Positions 35,688 to 44,388 of a DNA stretch of 55,015 nucleotides are shown one piece after another. Source of the stretch: Clostridiales bacterium (GTDB lineage Bacteria > Bacillota > Clostridia > Lachnospirales > Lachnospiraceae); assembly GCA_022778745.1 (NCBI GenBank), contig JALFSR010000072.1:1-55015 (forward strand). The letters run 5' to 3'. Under the pieces are notes generated by a model, which was not told the DNA's origin, made no database searches, and was given only the letters and a program-made list of their open reading frames with translations. The position numbers and the translations under genes were made by a program. Every line of letters begins with the position of its first letter. The stretch's first letter is position 1.

Positions 35688-36230
35688 TTCTCGTTCTTCC
35701 ATTCGCTTTCTCAATTCACTTGTTTTCGCCTTCATATACTTCATTCTTATATCAACAAGAAATCCACAGCGATCACAAAATACTTTTGTCAGCCATTGTG
35801 TTAGTTCTGCTTCTTTGTTTCGTGCACACATCGAATCTTCCATCTCTAATGAGAGCTGATTTTCTTGTTCAAACTTCCAGTTCGCCCGCTTTAACAAATG
35901 ATAGTCTAACTCACTTGTATTTTGAATTTCTATCAAAATACTGTCTTGATAGGCATCTAATAATTTTTTTGGCGTATATTGCTGTGATAATTCAAAATGT
36001 TCAATTATTTTGACATTTATCGTTCCATTTGGAAATAGCTGCTGTTTTAGTATACGCTCCAAATGATAAATTGTATTTTTTGGAATTAATCGGGAAGAAC
36101 GGATGTACACGCGAATCGTTTGTCGGTCTTTTGTATAATTTACATGAAGCACCGTGACAAATTTGAGTAAGTCTTGTTCTTCCTTTGTAAACGAAATCGT
36201 TGGAAACGTTTCCAGAAATAATTTAGACAT
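35685..36230 (-). CDS. polC: PolC N-terminal domain, ends at in-frame TAG
   Basis: 181 residues from ATG 36230, preceded by AGGAG. 'FPTISF', 'RVYIRSSRLI' and 'VFCDRCGFLVDIRM' are the expected segments of the PolC N-terminal domain, a region linked to binding of other replisome proteins. It ends in a highly charged linker ('RKRMEERE') at TAG. Reading on after the TAG gives 'QEIQEILDARVEQ' and then joins the main part without a frame change, so a CAG or similar codon is the likely ancestor. Confidence 0.9.
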   Translation of the reverse strand: MSKLFLETFPTISFTKEEQDLLKFVTVLHVNYTKDRQTIRVYIRSSRLIPKNTIYHLERILKQQLFPNGTINVKIIEHFELSQQYTPKKLLDAYQDSILIEIQNTSELDYHLLKRANWKFEQENQLSLEMEDSMCARNKEAELTQWLTKVFCDRCGFLVDIRMKYMKAKTSELRKRMEERE

Positions 36231-36245
36231 AGATCTCCTCTTATT

Positions 36246-37307
36246 CTATTTATCATTCCAATGAATTAATTCTTCTTTTAATGCGTTTAAAAGCTGATCT
36301 TCTGGAAGTTTTTTAATAATCTCACCATGTTTGATTAATACTCCAACTCCAACGCCTCCAGCAACACCAAGATCAGCTTCCTTTGCTTCTCCTGGTCCAT
36401 TTACGACACATCCCATAACTGCTACTTTTAAATTCAGATTATCAAAACCAGACACCATGTTTTCTACTTTATTTGCAAGACCGATCAAATTAATCTGTGT
36501 TCTTCCGCATGTTGGACAAGATACAACCTCAATTCCGCCTTTTCTAAGACCTAATGTGCGAAGAATTAATTTGGCCGATTTCACTTCTTCTACTGGATCT
36601 CCTGTTAAGGAAACCCGAATCGTATCTCCGATTCCTTGATTTAATATTAAGGCAAGACCAATTGATGACTTAATATTGCCTGCTGTAATCGTTCCTGCCT
36701 CTGTAATTCCAACATGAAGCGGATAATTCGTCTTCGGAGCAAGAAGTTCATGTGCTTTTACACACATCATAACGTCGGACGACTTAATACTGATTACTAA
36801 ATTGTCGTATCCCATTGCTTCAATCATATGCACTTTATCCAATGCACTTTCTACGATACCCTCTGCCGTCACACCATTGTATTTTTCTACAAGTTCTTTC
36901 TCAAGAGAACCACTATTTACTCCGACACGAATTGGAACTTGACATTGCTTTGCTCTTTCAATTACTGCACGCACACGTTCCTCAGAACCGATATTTCCTG
37001 GATTGATACGAATTTTATCTGCTCCATTTTCCATCGCTGCAATTGCAAGACGATAATCAAAATGAATATCTGCAACTAATGGGATATGAATCTGTTTTTT
37101 AATCTCACCTAATGCCAAAGCCGCCTCCATCGTAGGAACAGCACAACGAATAATCTCACATCCTGCTTCTTCCAATGCATGAATCTGTGCAACCGTTGCA
37201 GCGATATCTTCTGTCTTTGTATTTGTCATAGATTGGATCAAAATTGGGTTTCCGCCTCCAATTACACGGTTTCCAATTTTAATTTCCTTTGTATGATCAC
37301 GAAACAT
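36246..37307 (-). CDS. ispG: 4-hydroxy-3-methylbut-2-en-1-yl diphosphate synthase (flavodoxin)
   Basis: A 353-residue IspG (GcpE), penultimate enzyme of the MEP isoprenoid pathway. The ligands of its [4Fe-4S] cluster are visible: C264 and C267 in 'SCPTCGRTQ', C300 in 'GCVVNGPGEA' and E307. The N-terminal TIM-barrel is complete. It follows rseP by 16 bases and precedes polC by 15; the stop is TAG. Clustering with dxr supplies two steps of the same pathway. Confidence 0.96.
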   Translation of the reverse strand: MFRDHTKEIKIGNRVIGGGNPILIQSMTNTKTEDIAATVAQIHALEEAGCEIIRCAVPTMEAALALGEIKKQIHIPLVADIHFDYRLAIAAMENGADKIRINPGNIGSEERVRAVIERAKQCQVPIRVGVNSGSLEKELVEKYNGVTAEGIVESALDKVHMIEAMGYDNLVISIKSSDVMMCVKAHELLAPKTNYPLHVGITEAGTITAGNIKSSIGLALILNQGIGDTIRVSLTGDPVEEVKSAKLILRTLGLRKGGIEVVSCPTCGRTQINLIGLANKVENMVSGFDNLNLKVAVMGCVVNGPGEAKEADLGVAGGVGVGVLIKHGEIIKKLPEDQLLNALKEELIHWNDK

Positions 37308-37323
37308 TGTTTTTCTCCCTTAT

Positions 37324-38409
37324 TTACATAAATATTTTTCTTACATCATTAAATAAAATGATTACCATAAATGCCATCAAGAAAATAAACCCTGCCACCT
37401 GGACAATTCCTTCTTTTTCTCTTGAAACAGGCTTTCCTCTTACTGCTTCAATCAACAAAAATAATAATCTTCCTCCATCTAAAGCCGGAATTGGAAGTAA
37501 ATTCATTACACCAAGATTTGCACTAATTAATATCATAAAGTTTGCTAGTGTCAGAAACATAGTCATTGCACGTTCCGAAAACGGATCATTTTGTGTCTCG
37601 GTCTGTACTTCATCTACAATATCATCAACCATTGTTGCAATTCCAACTGGTCCAGAAAAATCATTAATTGTTATACCTCCAGTAAATATTTTCCCAAGAC
37701 TCTTTACTGTCGTCACAATATTGTATTTTACCTCATAAAAACTGTAACGGAATATATCAGGCACATTTAACGAATAGCGCACTCCTCCAACAACACCGAT
37801 TTTATAAGCTCCTGTTTCATCTTTTTGAGGAACAACATGTGTCTGCATTGTCTGTCCGTCTCGCATATACACGATATCTAGCTCTTTTCCTGGATTCATT
37901 GAAAGATAAATTAAAAGTTCTCGATATAAGTGAATCGATGTTCCATTAATCTTTACAATTTCATCTCCTGTCTGCAATCCAGCCTCTTGTGCCGGACGGC
38001 CTTCTGGCACATCAATCAAACGGCAAATATCACTTCCTGCATACGTAATTACTATAACTGCAAGCAAAAATGCAAGCAAAAAATTAAAAATCGGTCCCGC
38101 TGCGATAACAGAAATTCTTGACCACACGGACTTATTTTGAAATGATTTTTCTTCATCAATCTCAATATCTTCGATTCCATACATCGCTGCTTCTTGATCC
38201 ATCATAATACAAGAACCGCCAAATGGAATACATTTAATACAGTAGCGTGTATCATTTTTTACCCATTTTATAATATCTGGTCCCATACCAATCGCAAATT
38301 GAATGACACCAATTCCATTCTTTTTTGCAAGCAGAAAATGACCAAATTCATGAACAAATACAACAATTCCAATAATACAGATTAATGCGATAATACTAAT
38401 CAGATTCAT
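37324..38409 (-). CDS. rseP: RIP metalloprotease RseP (site-2 protease)
   Basis: A ~361-residue intramembrane zinc protease. HEFGH at residues 20-24 lies in the first helix; a PDZ domain follows ('GRPAQEAGLQTGDEIVKING') and 'NLLPIPALDGGRL' provides the third zinc ligand (Asp). Four membrane helices. It cleaves membrane-anchored anti-sigma factors or signal peptides. I chose ATG 38409, which overlaps the dxr stop as ATGA, over an in-frame GTG at 38418. This coupling is common in the uppS-cdsA-dxr-rseP-ispG operon. Confidence 0.93.
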   Translation of the reverse strand: MNLISIIALICIIGIVVFVHEFGHFLLAKKNGIGVIQFAIGMGPDIIKWVKNDTRYCIKCIPFGGSCIMMDQEAAMYGIEDIEIDEEKSFQNKSVWSRISVIAAGPIFNFLLAFLLAVIVITYAGSDICRLIDVPEGRPAQEAGLQTGDEIVKINGTSIHLYRELLIYLSMNPGKELDIVYMRDGQTMQTHVVPQKDETGAYKIGVVGGVRYSLNVPDIFRYSFYEVKYNIVTTVKSLGKIFTGGITINDFSGPVGIATMVDDIVDEVQTETQNDPFSERAMTMFLTLANFMILISANLGVMNLLPIPALDGGRLLFLLIEAVRGKPVSREKEGIVQVAGFIFLMAFMVIILFNDVRKIFM

Positions 38410-39554
38410 ACACCCCACCTGCTTTCAATCTTTTCATATGTCATACGTTCAATCTGTAAAATTTCTTCAACCGATGGATTATCAATAAACGGAATCTGCT
38501 GCATGCAGTACGCAATCATCTCTGTTATTTGCATATATCGAATCCGACGATCTAAAAACAAACTAACTGCTTTTTCATTTGCCGCATTAAATACAGTTGG
38601 CACAGAGCCTCCTTTTCGCCCTGCCTCATATGCCAATGATAATCCTTCAAATGTCTCCATGTCTGGAGCTTCAAACGTGATATCTTTTAATGCTGCAAAA
38701 TCAAGACGCCCTCCTGCTAAGAAACGTCGCTCTGGATAGTACAGTGCATACTGAATTGGCAATTTCATATCTGGCGTTCCAAGCTGTGCAATCACTGCTC
38801 CATCCATGAACTGTACCATTGAATGAATCACACTCTGCGGCTGTACTACGACTTGAATCTGGTCAAATGATACATCGAACAACCATTTTGCTTCCATAAC
38901 TTCCAAACCTTTATTTACCATCGTCGATGAGTCAATCGTGATTTTTCTTCCCATCGCCCAATTTGGATGCTTTAATGCATCTTCCACTTGAATATTGGCA
39001 AGATCTTCTTTTTTCTTTCCACGGAATGGTCCACCTGATGCCGTTAAAAGAATTTTATCGATCTCCGCGCGGTTTTCTCCATTTAAGCACTGAAAGATCG
39101 CAGAATGTTCGCTGTCCACTGGCAGTATTTTGATATGATTTTCTTTCGCAAGCGGCATAATAATATGTCCTGCTGTCACTAATGTCTCTTTATTCGCAAG
39201 TGCAATATGCTTTCCTGCTTTTATCGCCGCAATTGTTGGGCGAATTCCAATCATACCAACAACGGCTGTCACAACAATTTCCGCTTCTTGTATTGTCGCC
39301 GCTTCCATTAAGCCTTCCATGCCCGATACAATCTTTACCTTGCAGTCTGCCACGCAAACTGCAAGTTCTTTTGCTTTCTCTTCATTCCATACACATACAA
39401 TCGAAGGATGAAATTCTCGGATTTGCTTTTCTAATAACTGAATATTACTTCCCGCAGCAATCGCACATACATGAATATCTTTATTTGCTCTTACGACATC
39501 CAATGTCTGTATTCCAATAGAACCTGTTGAGCCAAGAATTGAAATGTTTCTCAT
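38406..39554 (-). CDS. dxr: 1-deoxy-D-xylulose-5-phosphate reductoisomerase
   Basis: A 382-residue enzyme converting DXP to MEP with NADPH. NADPH-binding GSTGSIG at residues 8-14; metal and substrate residues in 'ILPVDSEHSAIFQ' and 'TASGGPFRG'; 'TIDSSTMVNKGLEVMEA' is also diagnostic. Complete. It lies 55 bases after cdsA start-side gap containing a palindromic repeat (copy H) downstream of dxr's own start, and couples translationally to rseP. Confidence 0.96.
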   Translation of the reverse strand: MRNISILGSTGSIGIQTLDVVRANKDIHVCAIAAGSNIQLLEKQIREFHPSIVCVWNEEKAKELAVCVADCKVKIVSGMEGLMEAATIQEAEIVVTAVVGMIGIRPTIAAIKAGKHIALANKETLVTAGHIIMPLAKENHIKILPVDSEHSAIFQCLNGENRAEIDKILLTASGGPFRGKKKEDLANIQVEDALKHPNWAMGRKITIDSSTMVNKGLEVMEAKWLFDVSFDQIQVVVQPQSVIHSMVQFMDGAVIAQLGTPDMKLPIQYALYYPERRFLAGGRLDFAALKDITFEAPDMETFEGLSLAYEAGRKGGSVPTVFNAANEKAVSLFLDRRIRYMQITEMIAYCMQQIPFIDNPSVEEILQIERMTYEKIESRWGV

Positions 39555-39581
39555 AATACCTCCATATTTATTATTAGTCTC

Positions 39582-39608
39582 GGCGAAGCGGACAGTATCC
39601 GCTCTGCA
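39582..39608 (-). repeat. palindromic intergenic repeat, copy H
   Basis: AGCGGA (39587-39592) and TCCGCT (39598-39603) pair around CAGTA. Minus-strand GCAGAGCGGATACTGTCCGC. It fills the cdsA-dxr gap. Confidence 0.55.
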
Positions 39609-39609
39609 T

Positions 39610-40422
39610 TTAATTCATATGATTCGCCATCCAATCTGCTAAATAAAAAATGATTGGAGCGGTAAATAAAATACTGTCAAATCGGTCTAAAATTCCTCCG
39701 TGACCTGGAATCAATTTTCCATAATCTTTAATATTATGGTTACGCTTAATTGCAGATGCAGCCAAGTCTCCAACTTGAGAAATTGCTCCGCTGACTGCAC
39801 ATATAATTGCACACTGTAATGCTGCATGATTTAATGCTGTCATAGAGCTTTGGAAAATCGCACCATAAATCGCACCTAATAATGCTGCTCCGACAATGCC
39901 TCCAACACCGCCTTCTACTGATTTTTTTGGACTAAGCTTCGGTGCCATCTTATGCTTTCCAATGAGCATCCCAACACAATATGCACATGTATCGCATCCC
40001 CAGGAGCTTAAGAAAATCAGCCATACAACATAAATGCCATCTGCCATACTTCTTGTCTGGTATAAATAAGACATTAAAACTGCCACATAAAACAGTCCAA
40101 AAAAGCTGCACATAATCTGCTCTGATACAAAATCAGGAAAAGAAAATACATAGACAAGCATAATTGCCAAAAAGAATACGACAAGCAGCGGTACAATATA
40201 TTCTGGCAATCCCATATAAATGATCACATAATAGAGCATTGCAGTAATATATGCAACAATTCCAAGCGGTGAACGCTCAATTTTAAAAATATGGTATAAC
40301 TCATACATTCCAACGAGTGAAATAAATAATAGCGTTACTGCAAGAACTGGTCCGCCCAAGCTAACTGTAATTAATGATAAAATAACTAATATAATTCCGC
40401 TGATTAATCTCGTTATAAACAT
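39610..40422 (-). CDS. cdsA: phosphatidate cytidylyltransferase
   Basis: A ~270-residue membrane enzyme making CDP-diacylglycerol, the branch point for phospholipids. About eight helices and the CDP-alcohol signature near the C-terminus ('IKRNHNIKDYGKLIPGHGG'), with 'FLSSWGCDTCAYCVG' before it. I start at ATG 40422 (AGGGGG, 7 bases away), 10 bases after the uppS stop; a longer in-frame start at 40485 would overlap uppS by 53 bases and adds a charged, unrelated extension. Confidence 0.93.
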   Translation of the reverse strand: MFITRLISGIILVILSLITVSLGGPVLAVTLLFISLVGMYELYHIFKIERSPLGIVAYITAMLYYVIIYMGLPEYIVPLLVVFFLAIMLVYVFSFPDFVSEQIMCSFFGLFYVAVLMSYLYQTRSMADGIYVVWLIFLSSWGCDTCAYCVGMLIGKHKMAPKLSPKKSVEGGVGGIVGAALLGAIYGAIFQSSMTALNHAALQCAIICAVSGAISQVGDLAASAIKRNHNIKDYGKLIPGHGGILDRFDSILFTAPIIFYLADWMANHMN

Positions 40423-40432
40423 ACCGTTCCCC

Positions 40433-41149
40433 CTATTTCTGATTTCTTCCACCAAATCTGCGATCTCTCTTATTATAGTTTTCAATCGCCTTTACTAATT
40501 CCTCTTTATTGAAATCTGGCCAATAAATATCAGTAATATAAATTTCTGTATATGCACACTGCCATAATAAATAATTTGACAGACGGATTTCTCCACTTGT
40601 ACGGATTAAAAGATCTGGATCTGGAATCCCAGCTGTATCTAAGTGGTTTGCAATCACTTCCTCCGTAATCGATTGTGGATCAATCGTTCCATCCGCCACT
40701 TCAGCTGCAATTCGCTGAACAGCTCTTCGGATCTCGTCTCGGCTTCCATAATTAACTGCAATTACAAAAGTAAGTCCTGTATTTTCTTTTGTCTCTTCTT
40801 CTAAGCAATTAATTCCTTCTACAATATCTGGTGCAAAACGACTTCTCTCTCCAATCATTTTTACCCGTACATTGTTCACTTTTGCAATTTTTAATAATCG
40901 CTTCATATAATAACGGAATAACTGCATTAACGCCCCAACTTCTTCTTCCGAGCGCTTCCAATTCTCCGTTGAAAATCCATAAACAGTTAAATATTTGATT
41001 CGAAGCCGCGCAGCATCTTCTACCGTGCGTTCCACTGTCTTACACCCTTCTGCATGTCCCATTTTTCTTGGCAGATTATGCGCCTTTGCCCAGCGTCCAT
41101 TACCATCTAAAATAATTGCCACATGCTCTGGAATTTTTAATTGTTCCAT
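40433..41149 (-). CDS. uppS: isoprenyl transferase (undecaprenyl diphosphate synthase)
   Basis: A 238-residue cis-prenyltransferase that extends FPP to undecaprenyl diphosphate, the carrier for peptidoglycan. The catalytic DGNGRWA motif begins at D15; 'YGFSTENWKRS' and 'DLLIRTSGEIRLSNYLLWQ' are the other conserved regions. Full length. It heads the uppS-cdsA-dxr-rseP-ispG-polC run. Its stop codon is TAG. Confidence 0.96.
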   Translation of the reverse strand: MEQLKIPEHVAIILDGNGRWAKAHNLPRKMGHAEGCKTVERTVEDAARLRIKYLTVYGFSTENWKRSEEEVGALMQLFRYYMKRLLKIAKVNNVRVKMIGERSRFAPDIVEGINCLEEETKENTGLTFVIAVNYGSRDEIRRAVQRIAAEVADGTIDPQSITEEVIANHLDTAGIPDPDLLIRTSGEIRLSNYLLWQCAYTEIYITDIYWPDFNKEELVKAIENYNKRDRRFGGRNQK

Positions 41150-41233
41150 ACAAACACCTCTCTTTTTTATTTATCAAAATCGTTTTCATCCAATCTAATA
41201 AAACGCATTTTCTTTCTCCACACATTTTGCGGC

Positions 41234-41266
41234 AAAAAAGGGCAGGTTTCCACCTACCCCCTTTTT
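41234..41266 (-). terminator. terminator after frr
   Basis: AAAAAAGGG-AGG pairs with CCT-CCCCCTTTTT around a six-base loop; on the minus strand it is followed by CCCTTTTTTG. It separates pyrH-frr from uppS. Confidence 0.7.
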
Positions 41267-41367
41267 CATAAATCTTAACTAAACAAAAATTATTACATAT
41301 TTCATTCCTAATCACATAAAAATGAGTGAATTTTTCGCACATCTAGTGTAATTTGCTTCGCAGTTTG

Positions 41368-41922
41368 TTAGATCGTAAGAATTTCTTTTGACTTCACTTC
41401 GATTGTCTTTTCAATTTCTGCAATATACTTGTCTGTCAGCTTCTGAATCTTTGTTTCTGCTTCTTTTAAATCATCTTCTGTGATTTCACTTGATTTATTC
41501 AATTTCTTAAATGCATCATTTGCATCACGACGAATATTACGGATCGCAACTTTTGCTCCCTCTCCTTTTTTCTTAACGTCTTTTACAAGAGTTTTTCTGC
41601 GTTCCTCTGTCAGTTCTGGGAAAATAAGACGAATTACTTTACCATCATTTGTTGGTGTGATTCCAAGATCAGATGTCAAAATTGCCTTTTCAATTGCTTT
41701 AATTAAAGATTTCTCCCATGGCTGAATCTGAATCATACGAGGTTCTGGCACCGAAATATTACCAACCTGCTGCATTGAAGTAGGAACTCCATAATAATCT
41801 ACCATAATTTTATTCAAGACATTTGGATTTGCACGTCCTGCACGAATCGTAGCATATTCTTCAATCAGTGCATTACAAGTCTTCTTCATCTTTTCTTCAT
41901 AAACTGCAATTTTTTCTTTCAT
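41368..41922 (-). CDS. frr: ribosome recycling factor
   Basis: A 184-residue protein, the invariant size of RRF. '[19 protein letters not shown]' in the first third and '[20 protein letters not shown]' in the middle are family signatures. With EF-G it splits post-termination ribosomes. It follows pyrH by 27 bases, the standard bacterial order, and ends before a strong terminator. Confidence 0.97.
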   Translation of the reverse strand: MKEKIAVYEEKMKKTCNALIEEYATIRAGRANPNVLNKIMVDYYGVPTSMQQVGNISVPEPRMIQIQPWEKSLIKAIEKAILTSDLGITPTNDGKVIRLIFPELTEERRKTLVKDVKKKGEGAKVAIRNIRRDANDAFKKLNKSSEITEDDLKEAETKIQKLTDKYIAEIEKTIEVKSKEILTI

Positions 41923-41949
41923 ATTATAAAAATCTCTCCAATCTATTAT

Positions 41950-42654
41950 TTATGCGGTTACAATTGTACCTGTAATTATGCCATTCATTGCATTTGTAAT
42001 ACTATTTTCTTCATTTAGTCCAAATACAGCAAGCGGCATATGATTTTCCAGACACATGATGGATGCAGTTAAATCAATTACTGCAAGACGGTGATCAACT
42101 ACTTCCTGTATGGAAATTTCGTCGTATTTTTTTGCATCTGGATTCTTTGCTGGATCACTGTCATATACACCATCAATTGCTTTCGCCAACAAAATAATGT
42201 CTGCTTCCATCTCAATCGCACGCAGTACAATTCCTGTGTCTGTTGAGAAATATGGATGTCCAGTTCCTCCTGCAAAAAATACTACTTTTCCAGCTTGGAA
42301 TGCTGCATTTGCCTCATCTTTTGAAAACAGCTTTGTCATAGATCCACATATAAATGGCGTAAAAATTTCTGTCTGCATCCCCGTTGAACGGAAAATTTCT
42401 GAGACATAAATGCAATTCATAATCGTAGCAAGCATACCAATCTGATCTGCCTTTGGACGATCAATTGCATCGCTGGAACGTCCTCTCCAGAAATTGCCGC
42501 CTCCAATTACAATTCCGACTTCAACTCCCTGATCCACCGATAACTTTACTTGACGCGCTACTTCTTTTACAGTAGCTTCATCAAATCCAGTTTTTTTCTC
42601 ACCCGCTAAGGCTTCTCCACTTAATTTCAATAGAACTCTTCTCTTTTTTTCCAT
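41950..42654 (-). CDS. pyrH: UMP kinase
   Basis: A ~234-residue hexameric UMP kinase of the amino acid kinase fold. 'LLKLSGEALAG' at the start, 'GIVIGGGNFWRGR' near residue 55 and 'FAGGTGHPYFSTDT' in the middle are diagnostic. It phosphorylates UMP to UDP and is usually inhibited by UTP. I choose ATG 42654, 7 bases after GAGGG, over an in-frame TTG at 42672. Confidence 0.95.
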   Translation of the reverse strand: MEKKRRVLLKLSGEALAGEKKTGFDEATVKEVARQVKLSVDQGVEVGIVIGGGNFWRGRSSDAIDRPKADQIGMLATIMNCIYVSEIFRSTGMQTEIFTPFICGSMTKLFSKDEANAAFQAGKVVFFAGGTGHPYFSTDTGIVLRAIEMEADIILLAKAIDGVYDSDPAKNPDAKKYDEISIQEVVDHRLAVIDLTASIMCLENHMPLAVFGLNEENSITNAMNGIITGTIVTA

Positions 42655-42726
42655 AAGTAATCCCTCACTCAATTCTTATCTAAATTTAAGTATACCATAA
42701 ACAACGAAAAAATCAATAAGAATCTG

Positions 42727-42735
42727 TTTTTGGTT
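42727..42735. repeat. 9-bp target-site duplication, left copy
   Basis: TTTTTGGTT directly outside the left inverted repeat of the element at 42736-43138; the identical copy is at 43139-43147. Confidence 0.75.
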
Positions 42736-43138
42736 CCAGCTCTGTAAAGTAAATTCCCCTTTACCCCTGTTTTATTGATGATGTTACAGGTTATATCTGC
42801 AAATATCTCCAAAATCCACAGCAACATCGATTTGACCTCTATTTATCCACAGATGCAGGCTGTATTTTCTCCTGTGCCTTGTTTTTTTCTGTTTTTATTC
42901 ACATTTTTTGACTTATCCACTTTACCAGAATTCCGGAATCTGTTATAATGGTTCCTGTTGTGGGACAGTGCTTTTGCCGGATTGCCAAGTTTCTTTTTTG
43001 CCTCTCGTTGTTCTTTTCTTCCCATAGTAACTGCCGCCTTTGCGAATATTTTTTTCTTTCAAAGATACCATAATTTTAGAAAAACGGCAGTAACTTTATA
43101 AACTTTTGTGCGAATAAAAATTTACTTTACAGTGCTGG
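42736..43138. mobile_element. MITE-like 403-bp element with terminal inverted repeats and 9-bp target duplication
   Basis: Left end CCAGCTCTGTAAAGTAAATT (42736-42755) and right end, inverted, CCAGCACTGTAAAGTAAATT (43119-43138) match at 19 of 20 bases. The two sides are flanked by a perfect 9-bp direct repeat TTTTTGGTT. No transposase fits inside. It also holds an internal 11-bp inverted repeat (AGTAACTGCCG, 43026-43036 and 43084-43094), a perfect DnaA-box sequence TTATCCACA at 42843-42851 and a near match at 42913-42921. It is inserted in the pyrH upstream region. The transposase family that could move it (several make 9-bp duplications, such as IS4-, IS256- or ISLre2-type) is unknown. Confidence 0.75.
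42843..43025 (-). CDS. small basic ORF inside the MITE-like element
   Basis: A 60-codon frame, rich in Lys, Asn and Arg ('MGRKEQREAKKKLGNPAKAL' at the start). The AT-rich composition of the minus strand would by itself give many Lys and Asn codons, so coding is uncertain. AAGGCGG lies about 9 bases before the ATG. If made, the peptide would be a cytosolic, nucleic-acid-binding-like basic protein. Confidence 0.3.
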   Translation of the reverse strand: MGRKEQREAKKKLGNPAKALSHNRNHYNRFRNSGKVDKSKNVNKNRKKQGTGENTACICG

Positions 43139-43201
43139 TTTTTGGTTTTATTTTACGAATAATTTTAGCAAGTGCTCCGTTAAATATTTTGATCTTGTAT
43201 A

Positions 43202-43230
43202 TTTACACTATTCTGAATTTTTGATAATAT
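43202..43230 (+). promoter_or_regulatory. promoter of the CmpB-family gene
   Basis: TTTACA, 17-base spacer, TAATAT, about 38 bases before the TTG start. Confidence 0.5.
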
Positions 43231-43268
43231 AGTATCGAAAAGATAAGGAAGTTTTAAGGAGGTTTATT

Positions 43269-44246
43269 TTGGATACTTTTTTTACATGGATACTTTATTT
43301 TTATATATACTGTTTTATCGGATGGGTTTGGGAATCATGTTGGGTTTCTCTCCACAGCCATCACTGGGTCAACCGTGGTTTTTTACGTGGACCATATCTT
43401 CCAATCTATGGAACAGGTGCCATTGTAATGTTAATTGTTGCTATGCCATTTCGAGATAATATCTATCTTACTTTTTTTGCTGGATTAGTCGGAGCAACGC
43501 TTTTGGAATATATTACAGGCGTATGTATGGAAAATTTATTTAAAGTGCGCTACTGGGATTACAGCAATCAGCCATTTAATTTTCAAGGTCAGATTTGTCT
43601 TTCTTCTTCACTTTGCTGGGGGGTATTTACTGTAATTTTAACACGATATGGACATAAACCAGTTCAGTATCTTGTATCGTTGCTGCCATTTTTTATGCTA
43701 ATTTTAATTGATATTGCAATTTCTGTTGTATTTGTCATTGACAGTATTCACTCCTTCCAAGAAGCAATGGATCTTCGTCACTTACTGGAAGATATGACAA
43801 AAGCAAAAGAACAGTTAGAGCTGATGCACCATCGCTTAGATGCAGCATTAGAAGAAACTGGAGCACGTATTGAAGAACACATCGATGAATTTAAGATGAC
43901 AGGTGACCGAATCAGTGAGCGAATTGATGAATTCAAAGAGACAACTGCGAATCGTTCCTCAGAATTGCGTACGATTATTTCTAATAATTTAAAGCGTTTG
44001 AGTGAATATATTAGTGATATGACAGAAGAACAGCGTGCAGAATTTGAACAAAGTAAACATTCTTTCGAGGCATACAAACAATCTCGTGCGCAGCGCATTA
44101 GACGAATTACTCCGAAGAAAAAATTACTAGGCGGCAATCCACATGCTACTTCCAGACATTATGCAGCTGCATTGAATGAAATAAAGGAATATTTAGAATT
44201 ACAGACAAGAAAAAAATCAGATAAGAACGATTCCTCAAAGCAATAA
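43269..44246 (+). CDS. CmpB-family (putative ABC transporter type IV) membrane protein
   Basis: A 325-residue protein. The first ~160 residues have about five membrane helices and the family signature 'YCFIGWVWESCW', 'GFLRGPYLPIYGTGA' and 'EYITGVCMENLFKVRYWDYS'. The last half is a long charged coiled coil (about residues 165-270) with heptad-like repeats 'EEHIDEFK' / 'SERIDEFK', then a basic tail. Family PF06541 has no known transport activity despite its name. The start is TTG, supported by AAGGAGG six bases upstream. It is a single gene. Confidence 0.85.
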   Translation: MDTFFTWILYFYIYCFIGWVWESCWVSLHSHHWVNRGFLRGPYLPIYGTGAIVMLIVAMPFRDNIYLTFFAGLVGATLLEYITGVCMENLFKVRYWDYSNQPFNFQGQICLSSSLCWGVFTVILTRYGHKPVQYLVSLLPFFMLILIDIAISVVFVIDSIHSFQEAMDLRHLLEDMTKAKEQLELMHHRLDAALEETGARIEEHIDEFKMTGDRISERIDEFKETTANRSSELRTIISNNLKRLSEYISDMTEEQRAEFEQSKHSFEAYKQSRAQRIRRITPKKKLLGGNPHATSRHYAAALNEIKEYLELQTRKKSDKNDSSKQ

Positions 44247-44311
44247 CTCAAATATAAAACATAATTTTGTTTTACTAATTTAGATTGTCTTATGTTTTCG
44301 CATAAATTATG

Positions 44312-44340
44312 ATAAGGTATGCCTCCAAAACATACCTTAT
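44312..44340. terminator. hairpin between convergent genes
   Basis: A perfect 10-bp stem, ATAAGGTATG with CATACCTTAT, 9-base loop, between the CmpB-family gene and the HD hydrolase gene. T tracts are short. Confidence 0.5.
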
Positions 44341-44388
44341 TATAATACAGCTAAGCCACATATAAATTAGATAAACATACTATATGTT

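Noticed and set aside
31710..36230. Genome-wide reassignment of TAG as an explanation for the polC interruption
   Set aside because: Several clearly complete genes in the window (first flavoprotein, gpsA, ispG, uppS, DUF4203-like gene) end at TAG exactly where their families end.
42736..43138. Chromosomal origin (oriC) because of DnaA-box sequences
   Set aside because: No dnaA, dnaN or rpmH nearby, only one perfect box, and the boxes lie inside a segment with transposition signatures.
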